A stretch of 64,000 nucleotides of DNA. Source: Eubacterium sp. CAG:180 (GTDB lineage Bacteria; Bacillota; Clostridia; Oscillospirales; Acutalibacteraceae). The DNA lies in NCBI GenBank assembly GCA_000432435.1, contig HF993133.1, positions 175,899-239,898 of the forward strand. The letters run 5' to 3'. The position numbers and the translations under genes are program-made. The notes beneath the pieces were generated by a model. It was not told where the DNA came from, searched no databases, and saw only the letters and a program-made list of their open reading frames with translations. Numbering within the stretch: the first letter of the stretch is position 1; every line of letters starts with the position of its first letter. Of this stretch, positions 55,866 to 64,000 are shown one piece after another.

Positions 55866-58208
55866 TTGAAAAATTCCGATTTTACCGGACAGGCTGTTTT
55901 GCGAAGGGTATCCGACCTCCCCGAGCCCGTGCGGGCGGTGCTTTGGCACGTGGCATATTTCATATGCGGTATGCTGTTTGCTTCGGCGAGCAATTTGTCG
56001 GCGGTATCGCCGTTCGGCGTGGCTTTTTGCGCGGCGGCCGAAAATAAGTACATACTCTCGGCGGGTCTCGGCGCGGCGGCAGGTTATATCCTGACACAGG
56101 ACAGCATATCGTCGCTTCGACTGATAGCGGCGAGCGTGTGTGCCGGAGTTCTCGCACGCGTTATGAGAGAATTTGAAAAGGTGCGAAACGGCAGGCTGCT
56201 GCCGTCGTGCATTGCGTTTCTCTCTTGCTTTTTGTCGGGAATGGCGGTGCTTTTTGCAAACGGGCTGACGGGTGAGACGTTTCTTTTGTACCTCGGAGAG
56301 GGTGTAACGGCCTTTGCCGCGGCGTATTTCTTTTCGACTGCGCAATATGTTCTTGAAAACGGCAAGCCCGTGCGCGGCGTAACTCTTGAGGAGGCGTCGG
56401 CGGTTTTGGGCTCCGGATTTCTTATTATGTGCTCGCTGTCGGGTCTTACCGTGCTTGAGGTCTCCCCTGCGAGAATGATAATGGTATTCGGCGTGCTTTT
56501 TTTCGCCGCGATTTATAAGGAGGCGGGCGGTGCGGTAGGCGGAATGCTTGCGTTTTTACTTATTGCGATAAGCTCCGATACGGGAGCCGTTTCGGCTTCG
56601 TTTGCCGTAGGCGGCCTTCTTGCGGGCGCATTTTCGCGCCTCGGCAGAAGAGCCGTACCGCCTGCGTTTTTCGCGTCGTTCCTCACCGCATATATGTTTT
56701 CGGGCGGCGGCAGCGAAAAGTATTTTTTGATTATAGAGGCCGCTTTGCCGTGCGCGGTGTTTATGTTTTTGCCGAACAGCCTGTTTATAAAGACGGAGGG
56801 CTTTCTTTTGCCGAAGGACTCGGCGGCGAACGCGTCGGCGGAAAACGGTGAGGTAAGGCGCAGAATACATGCGGCGAGAACTGCCGTAGACGATATTGAA
56901 CGCTCCGTGAGCGCGGTTTCGAAAAGACTTTCCGAAATGGAGAGCTGCGCCGGCGAAAAGCTGATGCTCGAGGTTCAAAGCTCGGTTTGCTGCGGATGCG
57001 GCAGATATGATTTTTGTTGGGAGCAAAATTTCAAAGAAACAAGGAACGCACTTGACGAGATGTATGAAACGCTGAAAAAAGGCGGAGTTATGTCGCGCGA
57101 TAAGCTCCCGTCGCCGTTTTCAAGCAGATGTATACGGCAGACCTCTTTTGCCGAAACATATTCAAGGCTGTTTTTCGGCGTCGTCTTTTCGGAGGCGGCA
57201 GATAAAAAAACAGACGAGGTGCGGCTTGTCACGGCCGACCAGTTCGGCGGCATAAGCGATATGCTGCGCGATCTCGAAAACGAGTTTAACGGCGATGTAA
57301 GCTTTGATACGAAAACGGCGGAGCGGATAAGGAAAAAGGTCAGGGACAGATTTTGCTGCGATACCGACTTCGTATCGTGTTTAAGAGACAAAAACGGCAG
57401 AATGTTTTGCGAAATCACCTTTTCGGAGGTGCCGTCCTCCCTTAATATAGGCGAGCTGCGTGACGCAGTCGGCGAAACGTGCGACAGAGAATTTGAGCTG
57501 CCCGTGATAAAGGGCGACAGAAGCGTAAGGCTGTGCGAAAAGACGGCGTATTCGGTAGAGAGCGCGTGCTCACAGATACCGGCTGACAATGAAAAGCTCT
57601 GCGGCGACACGTTTGAGAGCTTTTACGACGGCAGGGGAAATTATGTTGTGATTCTCTCGGACGGTATGGGCACGGGTCCGCGTGCGGCACTCGATTCGGC
57701 TATGGCGTCGGGTCTTATGGCAAGGCTTGTCAAGGCGGGCTTCGGGTTTCAGAGTGCCTTAAGGCTTGTGAATTCCTCTCTCCTTTTAAAGTCTCGCGAC
57801 GAGTCTCTCGCAACGCTCGATATAGTAAAAATAGACCTGTATACCGGCAAGGCGGTCTTTTATAAGGCGGGAGCGGCACCGTCCGTGATTCGCCGTCAAA
57901 ACGGCAAGCTGCTCGAAATAAAAAAGGCGGCTCTGCCTGCCGGAATACTTCGCGACGCGACGTTTTCCTCATGCGAGGGACAGCTTGAAAACGGCGATAC
58001 GGTGATTATAGCGTCCGACGGTGCGTACGAATACGCGCACAACGCGGTAAAGGAGGAGCTGCAAAGCGGTGGCGCAAAAAGAGCGAGTACCAAGGCGAAA
58101 AATATCAGCCTGCGCGCAAAAAAGGCAAAGGGCAAGGCTCGCTGTGACGATATAACCGTGATTGCTCTCAACATAAGCGGACGAGCGAGAAGAGAGCAAA
58201 AAATTTAA
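55866..58208 (+). CDS. spoIIE: Stage II sporulation protein E, PP2C-type phosphatase
   Basis: A 780-residue protein. The first 300 residues have about ten hydrophobic segments; a central region with a Cys cluster (CCGCGRYDFCWEQ) follows, then a C-terminal PP2C domain with LSDGMGTGPRA, GLMARLVKAGFGFQSALRLVNSSLLL, IASDGAYEYAHN and CDDITVIAL carrying the metal-binding Asp residues. SpoIIE dephosphorylates SpoIIAA to activate sigma-F in the forespore. The TTG at 55866 follows GTGGTGATTTT, the same leader form as noc and mnmE. Its presence indicates an organism able, or once able, to sporulate. Confidence 0.94.
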   Translation: MKNSDFTGQAVLRRVSDLPEPVRAVLWHVAYFICGMLFASASNLSAVSPFGVAFCAAAENKYILSAGLGAAAGYILTQDSISSLRLIAASVCAGVLARVMREFEKVRNGRLLPSCIAFLSCFLSGMAVLFANGLTGETFLLYLGEGVTAFAAAYFFSTAQYVLENGKPVRGVTLEEASAVLGSGFLIMCSLSGLTVLEVSPARMIMVFGVLFFAAIYKEAGGAVGGMLAFLLIAISSDTGAVSASFAVGGLLAGAFSRLGRRAVPPAFFASFLTAYMFSGGGSEKYFLIIEAALPCAVFMFLPNSLFIKTEGFLLPKDSAANASAENGEVRRRIHAARTAVDDIERSVSAVSKRLSEMESCAGEKLMLEVQSSVCCGCGRYDFCWEQNFKETRNALDEMYETLKKGGVMSRDKLPSPFSSRCIRQTSFAETYSRLFFGVVFSEAADKKTDEVRLVTADQFGGISDMLRDLENEFNGDVSFDTKTAERIRKKVRDRFCCDTDFVSCLRDKNGRMFCEITFSEVPSSLNIGELRDAVGETCDREFELPVIKGDRSVRLCEKTAYSVESACSQIPADNEKLCGDTFESFYDGRGNYVVILSDGMGTGPRAALDSAMASGLMARLVKAGFGFQSALRLVNSSLLLKSRDESLATLDIVKIDLYTGKAVFYKAGAAPSVIRRQNGKLLEIKKAALPAGILRDATFSSCEGQLENGDTVIIASDGAYEYAHNAVKEELQSGGAKRASTKAKNISLRAKKAKGKARCDDITVIALNISGRARREQKI

Positions 58209-58280
58209 ATGTCGAATTGACTGAGTTCCATAAGGCGGTTTTGCTTCAAAATAACATCTTTTTGCACAATAATGCGTTAA

Positions 58281-58324
58281 TCCCTCGGACATGCGTCGGC
58301 ATTATCCGAGGGGTTCGCCTTTTT
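58281..58324 (+). terminator. Terminator after spoIIE
   Basis: CCCTCGGA (58282-58289) pairs with TCCGAGGG around an inner ATGC/GCAT stem, followed by GTTCGCCTTTTTCT. It lies in the 369-base gene-free gap 58209-58577, which otherwise holds only the promoter at 58484. Confidence 0.75.
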
Positions 58325-58483
58325 CTGCCGTTTCCCTTATGAACACTCGACCCTCGTCTCTTTTTTTGTATTCACGCCGAATTTTAAAGCGCGGCGAAAT
58401 CCCGCTTACGGCAAATCATACGCCGCAAAGTGCGACTTCTGTAACTTTTTTGTGAAATTGTAAGTAAAAAATCAAATATTTCA

Positions 58484-58512
58484 TTGACATTTAAGTATTT
58501 TTACGGTAAATT
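58484..58512 (+). promoter_or_regulatory. Promoter for the tandem membrane protein pair
   Basis: TTGACA (58484-58489), a 17-base spacer and TAAATT (58507-58512), about 70 bases before the first start codon. Confidence 0.75.
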
Positions 58513-58577
58513 ATTAGGTGTATTTGACTATCCGGATAAAGATAGTCTCGTAACAGTCAGAAAGGGGATTAGAATTA

Positions 58578-59576
58578 ATGGCTAAAAAAGAAAAAGTCAC
58601 GTTAACTCCCGAAGAAATCGAAGCTAAAAAAGCTCGCAAAAAGGAAAAGAGAATTATATTCGGAAAAACCTTTGAAAGAGCGATAGTTTGGCTGCTTGCA
58701 GTGGTGCTTGTTTACAGCGTAACCTATATTTCGCTTAACAATAAGGGCGTCGCAGCGGTTTCGGCAACTCCCGCACAGAGCGGCTCGCAGAATGCCGGCG
58801 GCAGCGCGTCCAAATCCGATTGGGATACAAGCGCAAACGGCAGCGGTTCTTCGCAGTCGGGTTCTCAGAGCAGCACCTCGGGTGACAATGCTTCCGGAGG
58901 AAATGCGGCGGCAGCAACAGGCGTGGACGCAGCGGCAGCAGCCGAGGCTATAAACGCAGCTACCGCAAAGGCGGTTGCGGCAGGCTATCACTGGACGAGA
59001 TCCGCTCAGTACACACAGCCTATAGATGTCGGTAGTGCTACAAGTGGTCTTAACACTCTCATCAAAGGTATTGACCCCGAGGCGTCTCTTGACTCCGTTG
59101 TAGGCGGATTCATCGGTATCGGCGACAAGGAAATGGATATCGAAAAGGGCGGCAGCGCAGCCGAGCAGATTGATTATCACGGCGAGAACTATGCTCTTCA
59201 GGCTACCTCGCTTAAAGCCGAGGACCTCAAGAATCTCAAGGTTGACGGCAACACCTACACCTTTGAGGTTGAAAACGCAACTTCACCTCAAACGGATAAA
59301 TCGACCGCTATGTCAAGACTTACAAACGACATTCTCACTCAGAGCATGGTTGACAGCGAAATCAAGAATTTCATAAGCGCGGCAAAGATAAACTCCGCAA
59401 CAATTGAATACACCAACATCAAGGCAACCGTAGTTATCGAGGACGGCAACCTTAAGGAATTTAAGTATTCCTATGACGGCAACGTAGCTGAGCTCAATAT
59501 CAAGGTATCGTTCATCAGCGTAAGCGGTAAGGGCGCAATGCACGTTGATGGTGCTTACACCAACTTCGTTTATTGA
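58578..59576 (+). CDS. Serine/glycine-rich membrane-anchored protein A of unknown function
   Basis: A 332-residue protein: a Lys/Glu-rich cytoplasmic start (MAKKEKVTLTPEE), one membrane helix (about 31-53), a Ser/Gly/Ala linker (about 62-112), an Ala-rich helix (DAAAAAEAINAATAKAVAAGY), and a C-terminal domain of about 200 residues starting HWTRSAQYTQPIDVGSATSGLN, with EKGGSAAEQIDYHG and strands ending VDGAYTNFVY. I know no family name. The C-terminal domain is nearly identical to that of the next gene. The fold looks like an exported lipid- or ligand-binding beta domain, but this is a guess. Confidence 0.85.
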   Translation: MAKKEKVTLTPEEIEAKKARKKEKRIIFGKTFERAIVWLLAVVLVYSVTYISLNNKGVAAVSATPAQSGSQNAGGSASKSDWDTSANGSGSSQSGSQSSTSGDNASGGNAAAATGVDAAAAAEAINAATAKAVAAGYHWTRSAQYTQPIDVGSATSGLNTLIKGIDPEASLDSVVGGFIGIGDKEMDIEKGGSAAEQIDYHGENYALQATSLKAEDLKNLKVDGNTYTFEVENATSPQTDKSTAMSRLTNDILTQSMVDSEIKNFISAAKINSATIEYTNIKATVVIEDGNLKEFKYSYDGNVAELNIKVSFISVSGKGAMHVDGAYTNFVY

Positions 59577-59646
59577 TAAGAATTCGGCATTTACCGAATG
59601 ATGAAAAATAAAATCACTTCTTTATAAATGAAAGGGAGAGAAATCA

Positions 59647-60636
59647 ATGGCTAAAAAACAAAAGGTTGAACTTACCCCCGAAGAAAAGGCAGCTAAAAAG
59701 CTCAGACATTCAAACGGTTGGGTACGTTTCTGGGCAATAGTAGTGGCTCTTGCTCTTACGGCAGGCATTTACGGACTTGCAAGCAAAACCGCAGGCAAGG
59801 AGTCGGCAGCAACGGGTACGGCAACTGCTTCGGGCTCATCAACAGGCTCATCAAGCTCTTCGTCGGGCTCATCATCGGGTTCTTCATCGAGCTCTTCATC
59901 GGGCGCTTCCGCTTCTTCTTCGAGCAGCGCGTCGGCTTCTGCCGGTGACAGCAGCGGTGCGGCAGCGGCAGCTTCATCAGGCGTAGACGCAGCAGCGGCA
60001 GCCGAGGCTATAAACGCAGCTACCGCTAAGGCAGTTGCGGCAGGCTATCACTGGACAAGATCCGCTCAGTACACTCAGCCTGTTGACGTCGGTAGTGCTA
60101 CAAGTGGTCTTAACACTCTCATCAAAGGTATTGACCCCGAGGCGTCTCTTGACTCCGTTGTAGGCGGATTCATCGGTATCGGCGACAAGGAAATGGATAT
60201 CGAAAAGGGCGGCAGCGCAGCCGAGCAGATTGACTATCACGGCGAGAATTACGCTCTTCAGGCAACCGCTCTTCAGGCAAGCGACCTTAAAAACCTTAAG
60301 GTTGACGGAAACACCTACACCTTTGAGGTTGAAAACGCAACTTCACCTCAAACGGATAAATCGACCGCTATGTCAAGACTTACAAACGACATTCTCACTC
60401 AGAGCATGGTTGACAGCGAAATCAAGAATTTCATAAGCGCGGCAAAGATAAACTCCGCAACAATTGAATACACCAACATCAAGGCAACCGTAGTTATCGA
60501 GGACGGCAACCTTAAGGAATTTAAGTATTCCTATGACGGCAACGTAGCTGAGCTCAATATCAAGGTATCGTTCATCAGCGTAAGCGGTAAGGGCGCAATG
60601 CACGTTGATGGTGCTTACACCAACTTCGTTTATTGA
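59647..60636 (+). CDS. Serine/glycine-rich membrane-anchored protein B, paralogue of A
   Basis: A 329-residue paralogue of the preceding gene with the same plan: MAKKQKVELTPEE start, membrane helix at about 24-45, an almost pure Ser/Gly linker (about 55-100), then the shared domain. The N-terminal 110 residues differ clearly from A, but the C-terminal domain differs by only a handful of residues. At DNA level 59028-59173 equals 60088-60233 and 59250-59579 equals 60310-60639 with no mismatch, at a constant offset of 1060. GGGAG precedes the ATG. It ends at a terminator. Confidence 0.85.
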   Translation: MAKKQKVELTPEEKAAKKLRHSNGWVRFWAIVVALALTAGIYGLASKTAGKESAATGTATASGSSTGSSSSSSGSSSGSSSSSSSGASASSSSSASASAGDSSGAAAAASSGVDAAAAAEAINAATAKAVAAGYHWTRSAQYTQPVDVGSATSGLNTLIKGIDPEASLDSVVGGFIGIGDKEMDIEKGGSAAEQIDYHGENYALQATALQASDLKNLKVDGNTYTFEVENATSPQTDKSTAMSRLTNDILTQSMVDSEIKNFISAAKINSATIEYTNIKATVVIEDGNLKEFKYSYDGNVAELNIKVSFISVSGKGAMHVDGAYTNFVY

Positions 60637-60667
60637 TAAACGCACTCCCTTAACCGAATAAAAAAAC

Positions 60668-60700
60668 AAAGAGCTGTAAATTTAATTTACAGCTCTTTTT
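60668..60700 (+). terminator. Terminator after the tandem pair
   Basis: AAAGAGCTGTAAA (60668-60680) pairs with TTTACAGCTCTTT (60686-60698), then T. It can act in both directions and also serves the convergent dehydrogenase gene. Confidence 0.88.
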
Positions 60701-60744
60701 GTATGGCATCGGCCGAATTTTCAAACGGCAAACACATTTTGCTT

Positions 60745-61707
60745 TTACGGATTTACAACGTTTATCGGCTTGCCCGAAACAAACGCCTCGATGTTGCTTT
60801 TGAATATTCCCATAAGTCTCTCGCGCGTTTCAAATGCCGCCCACGCTATGTGCGGCGTGATAAAGCAGTTTTTCGCCGTGAGCAACGGATTGTCTTTTGC
60901 CGGCGGCTCGGTTGACAGCACGTCTACTCCCGCGCCTGCGATTTCACCCGAATTCAGCGCGTCGGCAAGAGCTTTTTCGTCAACAACCGGCCCGCGAGAG
61001 GTGTTTATGATAAACGCTGTTTTTTTGCACTTGCTCAAAAAATCGGCGTTTACGATTTTTTCCGTCTCTTTTGTGAGAGGGCAGTGGAACGTAATAATGT
61101 CGGCGTTTTCCGCAAGATCATCGAGGTTCTTTGCCCATCTGAAATTCCTGCGCGCGCTCTGGTCGGTAACGTGACCCGACAGCGCTATGATGTTCATTTT
61201 ATAGGCCTCGGCTATGTCGGCTACGGCTCCGCCGATTTTTCCGAAGCCGACTATGCCTATCGTTTTGCCGGAAAGCTCGGTAAGCGGCTTTTTCCAAAAG
61301 CAAAAGTCGGGGCAATTTGACCATTCGCCGTTTTTTACCGCGTCCGAATGCAGGGCAACGCCTACGGCAAGCTCCGAAATAAATGCAAATACGAGCTGTG
61401 CCACGCCCATGGTGGAATAAGCCGGTATATTTGAAACCGGTATACCCTTTTCCTTGAGATACGCGCAGTCCACCACGTTGTAGCCCGTCGACAGGAGCGC
61501 GACGAATTTAACGTTTTGCATTTTGTCTATCTCGGCTCTTGTGAGCGGAGTTTTATTTGTTACGACTATGTCTGCGTCGTGTGTTCGTTCAACGATTTTT
61601 TCGCGCGGTGTGCGGTCGAAAATCTCGACCTCGCCGTATTTTTTCAGAAAATCCCAGCTCAAATCGCCCGGATTTGTCGTCTTGCCGTCAAGAATAACTG
61701 TTTTCAT
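60745..61707 (-). CDS. D-2-hydroxyacid dehydrogenase
   Basis: A 320-residue NAD-dependent dehydrogenase. GFGKIGGAVADIA holds the Rossmann loop (Gly154, 156, 159), and the catalytic set is Arg238 (NTSRGPVVDE), Glu267 (STEPP) and His286 (TPHIAWA). The sequence looks closest to hydroxypyruvate/glycerate dehydrogenase types (HprA) that reduce hydroxypyruvate or related 2-oxo acids; exact substrate is unsure. AAGGCGG precedes the ATG. It appears to be a single gene. Confidence 0.92.
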   Translation of the reverse strand: MKTVILDGKTTNPGDLSWDFLKKYGEVEIFDRTPREKIVERTHDADIVVTNKTPLTRAEIDKMQNVKFVALLSTGYNVVDCAYLKEKGIPVSNIPAYSTMGVAQLVFAFISELAVGVALHSDAVKNGEWSNCPDFCFWKKPLTELSGKTIGIVGFGKIGGAVADIAEAYKMNIIALSGHVTDQSARRNFRWAKNLDDLAENADIITFHCPLTKETEKIVNADFLSKCKKTAFIINTSRGPVVDEKALADALNSGEIAGAGVDVLSTEPPAKDNPLLTAKNCFITPHIAWAAFETRERLMGIFKSNIEAFVSGKPINVVNP

Positions 61708-61815
61708 ATAAAAAACCGCCTTTCGGTAAAGCTTTGCTTTTGAGCTAATTGTAACACAACCTCAAAGGAATTTACACCTAAAAGGCAAAAAATACTTCAT
61801 ATTTTCATATTTTGT

Positions 61816-61844
61816 TTGACCTTACCAATAATATGATATAAAAT
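61816..61844 (+). promoter_or_regulatory. Promoter for the TVP38-like gene and galK
   Basis: TTGACC (61816-61821), a 17-base spacer and TAAAAT (61839-61844); an overlapping TATAAA lies two bases earlier. Confidence 0.55.
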
Positions 61845-61897
61845 TATATATAATCTATTACTATGCCCTGCAATAATAATTTTTGGGTGGTACCGAT

Positions 61898-62659
61898 TTG
61901 ACCGACAGAGAACTTACGCGAAGAAAGCTCCTGAATATTTTAGCATGTGTGCTGCTGATTTTGGCAGTCGCACTTTTAGTGTTGACTTTTCTTATGCAGA
62001 TAAACGATGTTTCGTCGGCATATGACGAAGTGCTCGAGCGTCTTGCGGAGTTTGAGGCGGCCGTTGCGTCAATTCCGAGCAAGTGGCTCGTGATTCTCGT
62101 GATTTTCCTTATATACATAGGCAAAGTGCTTATTCCCCTGCCGATAACAGCGGTCTGTGTTATAGCCGGTATGGTATTCCCCACGCCGATAGCCGTGGCT
62201 GTGAATTTTGCCGGTATGACATTGCTTATGACGATAAAGTTTTATTGGGGCAAGCACCTCGGCGGCGGAACAATACACAAGATTCTCACAAGATACGATA
62301 ATGTTCGCCGTATGATGGAATCGGGTAAAAGAAGCACCGATTGGATTTTGGTGCTTTTTAGGCTAGTGCCGTACTTCCCGATAAATTCCATAAGTCAGCT
62401 CTACGGGGCGCTTGAATACGACTATTGGAAGTTTATTTTGCTGTCACTTTTGGGATTCACGCCTAAAATTATTTCTTACAGCATGATAGGTCGTCACGTT
62501 TATAACCCGTTTTCACTCGCGTTTATGCTGCCGATTGTGATTATCTTCACCATCTCCGGTGTTTCCATACTCGCGGTCAATAAGTTTATAGATATAGTAG
62601 TTAATAATAAAAACAAAAAGACTGCCGAAACTTTTTCGGCAGGAAAGGATGAAAAATGA
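61898..62659 (+). CDS. TVP38/TMEM64 (DedA-like) family membrane protein
   Basis: A 253-residue membrane protein with the SNARE-associated/VTT pattern: a first helix at about 11-31, LIYIGKVLIPLPITAVCVIAGMVFP, GMTLLMTIKFYWGKHLGG, and RLVPYFPINSISQLYGALEYDYWKF, then further helices. Such proteins move lipids across or within membranes in some systems; the function here is unknown. The TTG at 61898 has GGTGGT upstream and is preferred to TTG 61883. The stop overlaps the galK start by four bases. Confidence 0.87.
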   Translation: MTDRELTRRKLLNILACVLLILAVALLVLTFLMQINDVSSAYDEVLERLAEFEAAVASIPSKWLVILVIFLIYIGKVLIPLPITAVCVIAGMVFPTPIAVAVNFAGMTLLMTIKFYWGKHLGGGTIHKILTRYDNVRRMMESGKRSTDWILVLFRLVPYFPINSISQLYGALEYDYWKFILLSLLGFTPKIISYSMIGRHVYNPFSLAFMLPIVIIFTISGVSILAVNKFIDIVVNNKNKKTAETFSAGKDEK

Positions 62660-63942
62660 AAATGGCAACTCCCGAAACCCTTAAAAAAGAAATTCTCTCC
62701 GCATCTCTCGATGAAAGGCTTAAAAAAGCCTATGTCACCGAGGAAAATGTTAAAGCGCAGTATGACAGGTACATAAATCTTTTAAACGAATTTGAGGCTC
62801 TTTTCGGAAAGGACAGAGATGTTCGTCTGTTCTCCGCTCCCGGCAGAACCGAAGTCGGCGGAAACCACACCGACCACAACCACGGCAGAGTGCTTGCGGC
62901 GGGAATTAACCTTGACGCAATAGCCGCGGCTTCAAAAAATGACGAAGACATTGTAAGAGTTAAATCCGAGGGCTATTCCATGGACGTTGTTGACGCGACG
63001 GACCTCTCGGTAAACCCCAACGAAATGGGACATTCACCCGCTCTCGTGCGCGGTGTACTTGCAGGCTTTAAGAAATACGGCTATAAGATAGGCGGCTTTG
63101 ACGCCACTACCGCATCAAGGGTTATTGCGGGCTCGGGACTCTCGTCATCTGCCGCATATGAAGTCCTTGTCGGCACTATGGTAAACTATCTTTACAACGA
63201 CGGCAAGGTTGATGCGGTCACAATAGCCAAAATAGCACAGTATGCCGAGAACGAATATTTCGGCAAGCCATGCGGACTTATGGACCAGATGGCGTGCTCC
63301 GTCGGCGGCTTCGTAACAATAGATTTCAACGACCCGAAAAATCCCGTGATAGAAGAGGTTGACTTTGACTTTGCCAAGTGCGGCCACTCGCTTTGCATTG
63401 TCGATACAAAGGGCAGCCACTCCGACCTCACCGACGAATACGCTGCTATCAGAACCGAAATGGAGAGCGTAGCCGAATTTTTCGGCAAAAAGGTTCTTCG
63501 CGAGGTAAGCGAAGAGGAATTTAAATCAAAAATAAGAGAATTGCGCACGGCAGTAGGCGACAGAGCCATACTTCGCGCTATGCATTTCTATGCCGACAAC
63601 GCAAGAGTGTTAAAAGAGGTTGACGCTCTTCGCGGCGGAGATTTTGAGACCTTCAAGAAGTATATTCTCGAGAGCGGCGCATCATCATACAAATATAATC
63701 AAAACGTATTTTCCGTAAAACAGCCGTCCGTTCAGCCCGTATCTCTCGCCCTCGCTGTTTCCGAGAGCATCTTAAAGGGACGCGGCGCATGGCGCGTTCA
63801 CGGCGGCGGATTTGCCGGCACAATTCAGGCTTTCGTCCCGAACGACCTTTTAAAGGATTACAAGAGCATAATGGAGAGCATTTTCGGCGAGGGAACCTGC
63901 TATGTGCTCTATATTCGCCCGGTAGGCGGCACCGAAATCTGA
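62656..63942 (+). CDS. galK: Galactokinase
   Basis: A 428-residue GHMP kinase. APGRTEVGGNHTDHNHGRVL (61-80) replaces the more common GRVNLIGEHTDYNGG, GSGLSSSAAYE (159-169) is the ATP loop, and CGLMDQMAC carries the catalytic Asp209. HGGGFAGTIQAF is the C-terminal GHMP motif. It makes galactose 1-phosphate; with galU in this window part of the Leloir route is covered, though galT and galE are not seen. The ATG at 62656 overlaps the previous stop (ATGA) with AAAGGA upstream; ATG 62662 is the alternative. Confidence 0.93.
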   Translation: MKMATPETLKKEILSASLDERLKKAYVTEENVKAQYDRYINLLNEFEALFGKDRDVRLFSAPGRTEVGGNHTDHNHGRVLAAGINLDAIAAASKNDEDIVRVKSEGYSMDVVDATDLSVNPNEMGHSPALVRGVLAGFKKYGYKIGGFDATTASRVIAGSGLSSSAAYEVLVGTMVNYLYNDGKVDAVTIAKIAQYAENEYFGKPCGLMDQMACSVGGFVTIDFNDPKNPVIEEVDFDFAKCGHSLCIVDTKGSHSDLTDEYAAIRTEMESVAEFFGKKVLREVSEEEFKSKIRELRTAVGDRAILRAMHFYADNARVLKEVDALRGGDFETFKKYILESGASSYKYNQNVFSVKQPSVQPVSLALAVSESILKGRGAWRVHGGGFAGTIQAFVPNDLLKDYKSIMESIFGEGTCYVLYIRPVGGTEI

Positions 63943-63960
63943 TTTTTGCCGCCCCCCGAA

Positions 63961-64000
63961 GGCTCCCTTGTAAAGGGAGCTGTCACCGCAGGTGACTGAG
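63961..64000. repeat. Palindromic repeat unit, cut by the window end
   Basis: GGCTCCCTTGTAAAGGGAGC (63961-63980) followed by TGTCACCGCAGGTGACTGAG: the same unit type as in the two clusters near the left end, here read in the opposite direction and complete up to the window edge. TCACC/GGTGA forms a second small stem. Confidence 0.85.

Noticed and set aside
58602..60240. Minus-strand open frames antisense to the two Ser/Gly-rich proteins
   Set aside because: They exist in both copies only because the sense genes are nearly identical; Cys/Arg-rich composition marks them as shadows.

Overview
The window is one chromosome segment around the replication origin of a sporulation-lineage Clostridia bacterium. 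The best guess is an uncultured gut member of Oscillospirales/Ruminococcaceae. The reasons are a Gram-positive origin order (rpmH-rnpA-yidD-yidC-jag-mnmE-mnmG-rsmG-noc-parA-parB to the right of dnaA, dnaN-yaaA-recF-remB-gyrB-gyrA to the left), a SpoIIE homologue, a SCIFF ranthipeptide with its maturase, an ANTAR regulator, LL-diaminopimelate aminotransferase, a MurD/MurL pair and lipoprotein signals of Firmicutes type. No rRNA, tRNA, CRISPR array, phage gene, transposase or integrase was seen.

Layout. 1-870: the start of maf, then a cluster of short palindromic repeats. 871-8666: a Nudix hydrolase, a divergent M14-like protein that has lost its zinc ligands, a MurD2-type ligase with the glutamate epimerase MurL, an EF-G-like GTPase and a DUF3048 lipoprotein. 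8727-9171: a second repeat cluster sharing a 65-bp identical block with the first. 9172-12497: a small membrane protein, the SCIFF peptide, its radical-SAM maturase and a PLP decarboxylase-like enzyme. 12728-21682 (minus strand): a tight eight-gene run, guaB-glyA-ANTAR-dapF-dapL-purB-RING/zinc-ribbon-galU, between a good promoter and a bidirectional terminator. 21852-33183 (minus strand): dnaA, dnaN, yaaA, recF, remB, gyrB, gyrA, then a CPBP protease, tadA and mrp. 33525-45306 (plus strand): ribosome, RNase P, membrane insertion, tRNA modification and chromosome segregation genes, ending with serS. 45508-48895: a TM2 protein, rpsO and pnp. 49054-53304: a two-component system divergent from a CXXC peptide / Fe-S membrane protein / TlpA-like lipoprotein cluster. 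53705-55718: a PadR-DUF1700-DUF4097-PspC envelope cassette. 55866-58208: spoIIE. 58578-60636: two tandem serine/glycine-rich membrane proteins kept alike by gene conversion. 60745-63942: a D-2-hydroxyacid dehydrogenase, a TVP38-like membrane protein and galactokinase. The last 40 bases are another copy of the palindromic repeat.

How the parts fit. Peptidoglycan supply is well represented: DapL and DapF make meso-diaminopimelate, and the MurD/MurL pair suggests that L-Glu is attached first and inverted afterwards, so a glutamate racemase may not be needed. Replication and segregation genes and parS sites mark the origin. The dnaA-dnaN spacer carries one canonical-like DnaA box and an array of TGTTNAAAA-like words. 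DnaA itself has an altered recognition loop. The points most worth a second look are the MurD/MurL pair, the CXXC/NapH-like/TlpA redox module, the unusual origin words, the gene-converted membrane pair, the tandem promoter duplication before the two-component system, and the degenerate M14 protein.
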